This document shows positions 55,220-64,000 of a stretch of 64,000 nucleotides of DNA, one piece after another. Where the stretch lies: positions 4,030,001 to 4,094,000 of the forward strand of contig JACGCM010000715.1 in assembly GCA_014058105.1 (NCBI GenBank), in the 5' to 3' direction. The position numbers and the translations under genes were made by a program. Below the pieces are notes generated by a model. The model was given only the letters and a program-made list of their open reading frames with translations. It ran no database searches and was not told the DNA's origin. Each line of letters starts with the position of its first letter. The first letter of the stretch is position 1. The DNA comes from Kingdonia uniflora. Its lineage: Eukaryota; Streptophyta; Magnoliopsida; Ranunculales; Circaeasteraceae.

Positions 55220-55690
55220 ATATCATTCATGTAAACTTTCCACATCATGATGCATTAGTCAAAATGCTCAAGATGAAGAAGTTTGTCATGCACACAATGA
55301 TGATCGATACTAAAAGCGGTATTGAGATTCCCTTTCAAAGCACAATCAACCAAATAGGATTGGCCAATCAAGTTATTCCAAGCAACACCGATATCAGTAG
55401 ATTCAATGGTTCTAAAGAAGAGCGAATAGGCAAGATCGTCTAACCTATTACCACAAGACCATCCACCATCAACGTCGTCTTCTACGTCATCAACGCCAAA
55501 TCTTATTATCTCGAGATTATGGGCCGCTGTTGGATTCACAACATGGAAGCAATCGCTTCCACCTATCATCAAGCACTCCATTTTAAACACAATGATGATA
55601 TCTGTGAAATCAAGGGTAGTCAAAAGTTTTCTCGAGCTTGCAAAAATATTAATTTTGCCATTCTAGATACTACAGACAGATACGCTGTAT
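55220..55690 (+). pseudogene. aspartic protease (A2)
   Basis: KKFVMHTMMIDTKSGIEIPF shows the active-site triplet DTG changed to DTK. ISRFNGSKEERIGKIV, then a stop, then YYLEIMGRCWIHNMEAIASTYHQALHF follow. The order matches the other proteases. Confidence 0.78.
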
Positions 55691-55699
55691 AGTAATTAT

Positions 55700-56700
55700 A
55701 GAAAGCTGATCACCTTGATGATCAGCCTTCAACAGAAGAGCCTATAGAATACGTTAACATTAATAGACCTATCAGAGGTACTTTTATCGGTACCAAGCTG
55801 GTCCAACACAATAAGGATGCTCTCATTCAATTCTTACGACTGAATCGAGACTTTTTGTGTAGACTTTTGAAGAGATGCCTAGGGTCAATTCGGCCAAAGC
55901 ATGTCACAAATTGGCCATTAATATCAGCGCCACGACAGTGAAGCAGAAATAGCGATGACTATCACCTCAACTTCGAGATGAAGTTAACATGGAGATTGAG
56001 AAATTGATCAAAGTAGGATTTATTCGAGAAGCCAAATATCCTTATTGGATAACCACCATTGTCACTACTTCAAAGAAGAATGGAAAAGTCTAAGTTTGTA
56101 TAAATTTTACAGATCTAAACAAACATATTCCAAAGGATAGCTTCCCTCTTCCCAACATCCATCAAATCATTAATTCCATAGTAGGTTACGAACTTCTATC
56201 TATGATGGATGCTGCTTTTGGATACAATCAGATTCCACTCTTGGAAGAAGATCAAGAAAAGACCACTTTCATCACTGAAAGAAGACTTTATTACTACTAA
56301 TTTATGCTCTTCAAACTCAAAAACACATGCACAACTTATCAACGGTTGATGACTACTATGTTCAAAGCACATCTTGGGAAAATTATGGAAGTCTACATTG
56401 ATGATCTCTTATGCAAGAGCATACAGTCAATCGCATCACAGATCTTAACATAATATTCAACATTCTTCAATCTTGCAGAATACGACTCAATCCTGATAAG
56501 TGTCAATTCAGAGTACATTCAGGCCGATTTCTCGGTCATCTAATCTGCAAGAAAGGGATTGAGGCCGATCCAGATCAAATTCGAGATATCCTTAACATGC
56601 CATCTCCAAAGATGACGAAAGACGTACAAAAACTTATCGGCAAGATTGCCGCTATCAACCGATTCATTTCCAAATCTTCAGATTGCTATCGTTGATTGTT
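55700..56700 (+). pseudogene. reverse transcriptase (A2)
   Basis: IRGTFIGTKLVQHNKDALI at 55770, then frameshifted traces of NGK, PKDSFPLPN and MMDAAFGYNQIPLLEED. VYIDDLLCKS (YIDD intact) at about 56390-56420 is followed by a slip. Then comes the open stretch DLNIIFNILQSCRIRLNPDKCQFRV, GRFLGHLICKKGIEADPDQI and VQKLIGKIAAINRFISKS to 56695. Confidence 0.85.
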
Positions 56701-57680
56701 CCTACTACTCTGCGATTATACTAAACGAGGAAAAGTTTAGCCTAACGCATAGATCCAATGGACATCAAAATGTGAGGCAGCTTTTCTGGAACTCAAAACC
56801 TATTTGGGGAAGTCTCCCTTCATGAGCACCCCAGTAGATAATTAGGAACTAATCATCTACCTAGAAGTTACAGATACTTTTATCAGTTCGGTCCCCATTC
56901 GACTTGAAGGGAAGATCGATAAGCCAATCTACTTTATCTGTAAAACCCTCACTCTAGTGAAAATGAGGTATTCAAAAATTGAGAGGCTCCTTCTAACTCT
57001 TGTTTACACTTCACATAAACTTAAGCACTACTTCCAAGCTCATTCAGTCAAAGTTATGACGAACCACCCACTCTGGAAAGCTTTGGCCAAGAAAGAAAAA
57101 TTCAGAAAAAGTACAATAATGATCAGTCAGTTTGGGAGAACAGGATATTAAGTTCAAACAATTACATTTAGAAAAGGGTCAGGCCGTTGCATATTTTCTC
57201 ACGGATTTTCCAGTGGAAGATCCCGAGTGGGAAAAGTACGATCCTGACCTTACCGAAGAAATTACAAAAGATCCACCCACCAAAGCAGTTGACGAGCGGG
57301 CAGAATAGATTACAAGGAAAGGGTGGAAACTTCTCACAGATGGATCAGCATGACCCGCAGGGTCAGGAATTGGAATTGTATTGATTACCCCTTCTAATGA
57401 CAGAATTGAGAAATTAGTACGCTTAGATTTTGAAACCTCCAATAATGTCACCAAACACGAAGCTCTCATTAATAGACTCGACCTCGTACTTGAGCTTAGC
57501 ATCCCAGAACTCTTACTCTGCAAAATATTTATACTCATCGTCCACCATTACTCTGAGCAATATAAGAAGAATAGTAAGATGATCGAATATTTAGCCCTCG
57601 TTGTAGTAGGATAAGCCAGTTTATCAAAGCGACTCTCGATTATCTTCCACGAGGTGAAAATAGATATACCGATTTCATGG
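56700..57680 (+). pseudogene. two RNase H domains (A2)
   Basis: First domain: CEAAFLELKTYLGKSPFMS, LEVTDTFISSV, MRYSKIERLLLTLVYTSHKLKHYFQAHSVKVMTNHPLW-type residues (56957-57090). A DGSA-type start near 57340 begins the second: GSGIGIVLITPSNDRIEKL, VTKHEALINRLDLVLEL, then broken sequence to LPRGENRYTDFMAYLVGVLG at about 57640-57700. The Glu of the second domain sits in KHEAL. Confidence 0.78.
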
Positions 57681-57899
57681 CTTATCTAGTCGGGGTCTTG
57701 GGTACAGAAGCTAGATATCTCCAGATCGAAGTGATATTAGCCCCTAGCATTAATCGCATTTCTGTATGCACGATCAACATTGGGGGCGATAAAGATGATG
57801 ATGACGATTGGCAAAAGCCCTTCCTTACCTACCTTGGCACCGATAATGAATGGAAAGGACCCCTTCCAACAGATCCAAAAGAGTACCGACAGCTCATGG

Positions 57900-59100
57900 A
57901 AAACCTAAAGCGCTACACAAATTAACACAGCTTTTTATATCGCTATTCAGTCATGGGACCTTACCTCAAGTGTGTCTCCAGAAAGAAAGCAGACGAGATG
58001 CTTAGAAATATACATAAAGGGACTTGTGGTTCCCATGCCGCAGGTCGATCACTCGCTAGCAGAGCCATTACACAAGGAGTATTCTGACCAAGCATACACA
58101 AGCAAGCAGAAGAGTACTCACACAGATGTGATACATGTCAATGACATGGACAAATAATATGTGCCCCTGCGCTCGAACTACATGCAAGCAAGGTGTTCTG
58201 GCCATTCAAAAGATGGGCACTCGATCTTGTCGGTAAATTTCCTAATTCTCCAGGTAACCGCCGATACCTACTCGAAACTATAGATTATTTTACAAAATAG
58301 GTAGAAGCAGTTCCACTATATCGAACCAGACAAGAAGAGGTCATCTCTTTTATCTGGGAACACATCATTACTCGATTTGGATGCCCCTACCTAATTTGTA
58401 TCGATAATGGGCCATAATTCGTTGAAAAAAAAGTCATAGATTTCCTCAACAAACACAACATCATCCACTAACCATCCAATCGTACTACCCTCAAGGCAAT
58501 AAACAAGCTGAAATCACCAACAAAGCTATCGTGGATAGACTCAAGAAAAAGCTTTACTCATAGAAAAAAGGAAACTGGGTATGAGAACTTCCTCATGTCT
58601 TATAGGCATACTGTACCACTCCATGTCAATCTACAGGTTGTACCCTATTCCTCCTCGCCTATGGCACTGAAGCCATTATTTTAGCAAAATATTATCATCC
58701 AATCAAAGATCAAGAGCTAACTGATGAAGACAATGAGTTCAAATTAGCCTATAACCTCAATTGGATTGATGAGACTAGGGAACGTGTTATTGCCAACCTA
58801 GGTCAATATTACCATATGCTGGTCAGTTCTCACAATAGACGAGTCTGAAGCTGTACTTTCTAAATCGACAATCTCATCCTCAGAGAAATCCTTCAACACA
58901 GAAAAGAGGCACATGCCGAGAAGTTGGCAATTAATTAAGAGGGTTCATTCCTAATCACTTGTCTCACTGGCCTGGGATCATATTATCTCATGACCGAGGA
59001 GGGAGTTCATATCTCAAATCCTTGGAACACTAGGAGACTAAAATGGTACTATCGTAAGTCCCTCACTACTCCACATCATATTCTCGCTCTTTCCATTACA
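57900..59100 (+). pseudogene. integrase (A2)
   Basis: HHCC traces at 57990-58140 (IHKGTCGSHAAGRS and CDTCQ-like in shifted frames). Core traces: WALDLVGKFPN, FTK followed by a stop, ARFGCPYLICIDNGP with Asp. The Glu is in YYPQGNKQAEITNKAIVDRL at about 58480-58540. The C-terminal part is open from 58590: TGCTLFLLAYGTEAI, DNEFKLAYNLNWIDETRERVIANLGQYY and SNPWNTRRLKWYYR. Confidence 0.83.
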
Positions 59101-59179
59101 AAAGTAAGATTTTTGTCTCCATACAATGTACATTTTATTCTATTCAATGAAAACTTCTAAGTTTTTTCCCACACAACTC

Positions 59180-59835
59180 TCTACTTACGTAGACAATATA
59201 TAGATTAAGGCAAAGGTAATACTAGCTTTCAATCAACCTCTATTATGGTAAAAACATAGGTAAAACTAGCTTTTAAACTATTTTCTATACATACTCTGCC
59301 ATTAAATTGAAGGTAATACTAGTTTTCAATCAAAGAACTCAACCAGACATAAGATAAAGCAAAGGTCAAACTAGCTTTGATCGACTTTATACATACTCTG
59401 CGATTAAAACGAAGGTTATACTAGCTTTCAATCAAAGAACTCTACCAGACATAAGATAAAGAAAAGGTCAAACTAGCTTTCATCTCTCAATATGGCTGCG
59501 ACATTATACCGGTTAAAACAAAGATAAAACTAGCTTTGATCGATTCTATACATACTCTACAATTAAATCGAAGGTAATACTAGTTTTCAATCAAAGAACT
59601 CTACCATACATAAGATAAAACAAAGGTCAAACTTGCTTTCATCTCTCAATATGGCTGGGACATTGTATCGGTTAAAACAAAGGTAAAACTAGCTTTGATC
59701 AACTCTATACATACTCTACGATTAAAATGAAAGTAAAACTAGTTTTCAATCAAAGAACTCTACCAGACATCAGATAAAACAAAGGTAAAACTAGTTTTCA
59801 TCTCTCAATATGTCTGCGGCAGATACTTTTTCAGG
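59180..59835. repeat. tandem repeat spacer of A2, about 159-bp unit
   Basis: CATCTCTCAATATGGCTG recurs at 59481, 59640 and 59799 (period 159). Within units AAAGGTAAAACTAGCTTTGATCGA and GGTAATACTAGTTTTCAATCAAAGAACTC alternate. It is unrelated in sequence to the B and C repeats but at the same place in the element; it matches 1-290 of A1. Confidence 0.88.
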
Positions 59836-59849
59836 TTATATATACAGCC

Positions 59850-62800
59850 ACTACAAAGGATTTTTTCTGTTGTTGGGAGGTCAGCTACGCTTTCCCCTAC
59901 AATAGGAAGAGAATCAGCCATAAATTCTTGAGCCCGAACAGCCACAGTATCCTGCCCAGCTCTACAAATTCAGCAGGTTGAGAACCTAACTCTTTTTTTA
60001 TGGAGTACATACAGTTTCCTCAATCTATATCAGCTCTGTAAATACATCCTCTATCTCACAAATAGTCGTGCAAAGTATCTCTCTCTAACTCAAGCCTTTT
60101 CACCTCCTCTACAAAATAGGTGATCACTGCCATTAACATCTCTGAGCGCAAAGCCTCGAGCACGACCGTTTTAGAAAATTTTGTCATCGCCGTTTGAAGG
60201 CATTTTTTCAGCCTCTTATTATGTGCTTTATGCCATTCCATTCGACTTTTTGTGCGGGATATAAGATTGATATGCTCCCTCGCCTTCTCATCTGCTTTAT
60301 CTAACTTAACCTGGCTCACCGACCTCAATTCAGCTACCTGGGCACAAAGTTTCTAAAGCTCCATATCTTTACTTGTACTTACCCCAGCAGAAGAATTCTT
60401 CAACAACTCATCTTTTTTCTTTATCAAAATATCCTTACCTCTTATCGCCTGCTCTAACTTTTATTCCCTGACATAAACAGCATCCAGCTTACTTTGATAC
60501 TCCCTTAACTGCTCATTTTCTTTTTGTACCTGACCTTGAGTTTGAGCTATATTTCCCTTCAGCTCTCTGATTCGAGCTGATAGGCTAACCACATCCCCTT
60601 GAACAATGGAGACCCTGACATCACCTTTATTTTTCCTCGAGCGCTATCCAACCTTGGCATTTTTGGCTCGCGAATTGGCCTGAGCCAAATCAGTCTTTAA
60701 CTATGTCACCCTCTCATTCAACTCATCACATTTCCTTTGCACCAACCGGAACTCTATATCTTTAGCAGGTAAAGCTGCATTCAATTGCTCAACTGCAACT
60801 TCGGATTTGGATAGGTCATCTTGAGCTTTCTTCAGCTCGCTATCTTTCTCAACTATTTTATTCTTCAATCACTCCAGTTCACTCTGGGTACTCACTAAAT
60901 CACCTAGAGTCTGCTCTTGTTCGTTCATTTTGCTGATCATTTGGTCCTTCAGGAAGGCCCACAAAATGGTGTAACTCTTTCCCTGACATTTCTAAAACTT
61001 GGATATGGTATTAAGCCATGTCAACCTCTTTACTCTTTACCATCAGTGCATCATTCTGACTTTTGAGTTTAGCTACCTTTGCCTTTGTCTCTGTGAGCTC
61101 TTTTTGCCCCTTACTAATTTTGACATCCTTCTCCTCGATCTGCCGAGTGAGGTCATCAATATTTTGTGTTGCTTAGACAAACTTGAAATGTACATTTACA
61201 TGTTGATCCTCCCTATCTTCATTTGCCTCTCTCATTTTATCAAACTCCGTCGCAAACTTTTGGCTACATTGGCGTATCTCTTCATCGCTCAAATAAGCTG
61301 ACTCCAATTCAACCTACACATACAAGATACAATACATCAAGTTCGCTTCAGGATACTCCCTCAATACATACATCTTATTTTTAACAAAAATTTTATTTTT
61401 TGACATCTACTGTGTGAAACTGCTTCTAAACTTATGGTCGAAGTATGATCCCAATTCGATGAACAAAAACATGTACTTCCAATTTCAAGATACACATTCT
61501 CTATATTCTAACTTTTTCAACACTTAGATATTATCTATACATAATTAAGTACCATTGCCACTAAACTGATAGCAAGTTTTTGGTCTGTTTCTATGGTCTA
61601 ATTTTTACTTTGTAGCTCCATAGTAAAGAAGTATACAAGTCAAATATTTTTTACTCTTTTCTAACCTGTAGCTCCGCTTGCGAAGTCAACAAGGACGCTG
61701 AGGCATCTTTCTCCATAGAGTTAAAGTTCATAAACCCCTCTAATTCTTTTATTCTGAGGCGCATATCCTTACGTTCCTACAAACAAGGTTTACAAATGTA
61801 ACTTAGCCTACATAAATTTATCCTACATTGATCCATACAGTTAAAGTTCATAAACCCCTCATAATCACACAACCAAATAGTCAACAATTCTATTCTACCT
61901 TCTCATTCACATTATCTGGTTTGACATCATCATCCCCTTCTTTCTCTCACACAGTTTGGGGAGAAACTCCATCCAACCCTCCCACAACTCCAACTCCATC
62001 ATCCTCATCCTCCTCCTCTTCAGCATAAGTATCCTCCATAATGTTATTCACCTCAGTTTTGGAGTACCCCATTTTAAGAAGATGGCGCCCAAGTCTATCA
62101 CACTAGATTACAACCTCCTACAGATTCTTTTCCGCTTCCATCGTCAGTTCACTTATCTCCATCTCTAGCACAGCTTTCACGGAGTCCAGTCATTTCCCCT
62201 CCCTAGCCAAGTAAGTTTTCAAATGAGCTACCTTCTTCTCGAGCTCAGCCTTTCCCTTCCCGGGCTCAGCTTTCTCCTCCTTCATCACGAGGCAGATTCC
62301 CCTCATTAGATGAGCATCTTACAAAAAAGATAGCACAGTCATCGACCATATTCTTTTAGCTCGAACTATAAAGAAAAATTTAGAAGATATTCAAATCATC
62401 AAACTTTCCATTTTGCAAATCTCCTCCTCACCATTGTGAGTTGCAAGCCTCACCTTTTCCTCCACCATTTTCAACTCGTCTTCCTCACCAGGTTGATTCT
62501 TTGTGACCTTTGCCCCAATTAGTTGAGAAGAAGAACCTACCCTTCTCTTCTTCGCCTCTCCCTCGACCTCACCACTCCCCATAGCACCGAAGGTCGAACC
62601 ACGCTTCAGCATCCTCTTCTTTAGAAATGCTGGAGCTAACTTGCTTGACATAGTAGACTCTGGCACATCTACAAAATCTACTCCAGAGGCCTTTGGCAAA
62701 ACTACTCTTCTCTCTTTATCAGCTCCCCTCTTTTTGTTGCCACCAACGCCCATCATTAGCCTCGTTGCTTGAGACTCCTAAACTTTCTCGGACCTGCTAT

Positions 62801-62890
62801 TAGCTCACTTCTTTCTACTAATGCCGAGTTCTTTTAGCACAGCCTCGAGCTCGGTCCCTTCCTGAGAAACGATGTCTAACAGGGACTTCA
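59850..62890 (-). pseudogene. antisense main gene, coiled coil and basic exons (A2)
   Basis: On the minus strand, opposite to A2 gag-pol. Bases 62756-62391 encode a basic, Ser/Lys-rich segment with KKRGADKERRVV and EAKKRRVGSS (nuclear-signal-like). Bases 62340-60330 hold a long broken coiled coil with heptad-like Lys/Glu/Leu. The open stretch 60328-60056 reads KLDKADEKAREHINLI, MEWHKAHNKRLKKCL and YFVEEVKRLELERDTLHDYL. That matches the coiled-coil C-terminus of the B and C antisense genes in layout, though not clearly in sequence. Confidence 0.55.
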
Positions 62891-62979
62891 TCCTTTTCAC
62901 CTTCGATGTAGGACATGTCAAACAATAATGTATTATCAACAACAAAGCAACATTCAATTTTAATATTATACGTTATTAT

Positions 62980-63840
62980 ACTTACTTTGCTTCACAGTTC
63001 TACACATAAGTTTCATTGGTTCTTTATCATCTCTCTGAAGTCAATCACCTTTCACCCATATCACATTATCATTTCACATTCGACCTGCTGAATTTAGATC
63101 GAAGAAAAGAGGTTAAGTCAAACTCGTAAAAATTATGCCCCTCCACTTGTAAAATAGTTTTTCACGCCACAAAAATTTATGACGTCTTCAGGAGATATCT
63201 TTTTCTTAATCTTATCCTCCTCCCACAACTTATTCAAAAATTTACAGACATTTATTTCCTCCCACATGTTCCCGTTCAACTGAATAAGACATGCCCTAAT
63301 GATATTCATAGTCCCTTTTGTAAGATTGATAAGGGGCAGACTCAGCCTTCACTCCAATTGAGACAGATAACACAGAAAACCCTATTCTAAGTTGCCCTAG
63401 ACATTTCTATCATAATTCTCCAAAGAGATCAATTCGTCTAACCCTCTATCTAATTTTTCCTTCTCTAAATCAGCCAGCAAAAAGAAATGTTCATCCCCAG
63501 ATCCTACCATGCAACTTCAAAACTGCCTACTGGCATGTTCTACAAAATTGCCCCATCTTCCCCCAATAAGAGCTTTAGCTTTACAAAACTCTTTAAAAAC
63601 ATCGGAGTTCAGAGGATATGATGCTAATTTTCTAGGGAAATCTGGAAATTGAACAACTTCTACTTCATTCTCCTATCAGATACTATATTTTGAGCCGCAG
63701 CCGAACGACCGAAGGTCGAGGCCTCCGAAATAGGTAAAGTCTCCATACCAACTACAACTCTACAATGGATTTGATTCTGCCCAAAAATCATCACGCTCGA
63801 CCTACATATAGGTCCAGGTATTCTTTCATTATCTTTTACA
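62980..63840 (-). pseudogene. antisense main gene, N-terminal domain exon (A2)
   Basis: Minus-strand frames show VQFPDFPRKLASYPLNSD, FKEFCKAKALIGGRWGNFVEH, DEHFFLLADLEKEKLDRGL, LINLTKGTMNIIRACLIQLNG and EDVINFCGVKNYF. The last two occupy the place of LPLRKLVMQVSNFWDVAPCQMN in B1, so this is a divergent counterpart of the PF04195-like domain. A donor GTAAGT lies at 62985-62980, matching the intron after this domain in B2. Stops break it. Bases 63841-64000 show nothing further. Confidence 0.45.
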
Positions 63841-64000
63841 TATGTACATATATATCATTCGTATCTCTTTTTACAAATATATCTAACGGATTTTTATCAA
63901 GTTGCTATAAATAGTATTTTTTTTAGATTTGAATACTACAAAAAAATAATAATAAACTTTCAAAAGAAGAACATTTACAGTATCACAAATCATCTACTAA

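Larger units (their letters stand above)
54016..64000 (+). mobile_element. Tat-lineage retrotransposon A2 (runs off the right edge)
   Basis: Plus-strand element of the A family with 5' LTR, extended tRNA-Lys-like PBS, a gag remnant missing the capsid, protease, RT, RNase H pair, integrase, tandem spacer and an antisense gene on the minus strand. The 3' LTR is outside the window. It has many stops and slips. It lies next to the MULE 3' end. Confidence 0.9.

Noticed and set aside
55255..55623. 122-codon minus-strand frame
   Set aside because: Opposite strand of the A2 protease, which is recognisable on the plus strand.
61828..62168. Plus-strand frames with Ser-rich run
   Set aside because: Opposite strand of the A2 antisense coiled-coil region; the Ser run is the complement of acidic codons.

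Overview
The window looks like intergenic nuclear DNA from a flowering plant, made almost entirely of transposable elements nested inside one another. The evidence is Tat-lineage Ty3/gypsy retrotransposons, a chromovirus-type gypsy fragment and a Mutator-like (MULE) transposase gene with plant-style introns, with AT-rich sequence between them. I cannot name the species. I see no ordinary host gene, rRNA, functional tRNA or CRISPR array. Every coding region carries stops or frameshifts, mostly of the C-to-T / G-to-A kind, so all are annotated as pseudogenes or remnants.

Layout from left to right. (1) 1-2816: minus-strand Tat element A1, with only its 5' LTR, an RNase H piece, integrase and 3' spacer. 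(2) 2817-7615: short tandem repeats, then a plus-strand chromovirus remnant E (possible LTR, Met-tRNA PBS, gag, protease, RT) carrying a solo-LTR-like insert. (3) 7620-11582: the 5' half of minus-strand Tat element D (RT piece, protease, gag, LTR). (4) 11583-14735 and 52156-54015: two halves of one plus-strand MULE transposase gene. (5) Between them sits Tat element B2 (14736-52155). B2 is itself split by Tat element B1 (21207-33291, inside the B2 integrase) and by Tat element C (34613-47809, inside the B2 RNase H). Target-site duplications support each insertion: GGTTT/AGTTT for B2, GGTAA for B1 and GTGTT for C. (6) 54016-64000: plus-strand Tat element A2, same LTR family as A1, running off the right edge.

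The Tat elements share one plan: LTR, PBS matching tRNA-Lys(UUU), gag, protease, RT, RNase H, a second DGSA-type RNase H, integrase, a tandem-repeat spacer, an antisense gene block, polypurine tract, LTR. The antisense block is the most interesting content. In B1, B2 and C it has one or two TATA-driven small-protein genes. These are followed by a larger gene with conserved introns that encodes a PF04195-like domain and a C-terminal coiled coil. A2 carries a divergent version of the larger gene. The small-protein family is the best candidate for something undescribed. A second unusual feature is a near full-length antisense copy of tRNA-Lys(UUU) at the primer binding site of A2.
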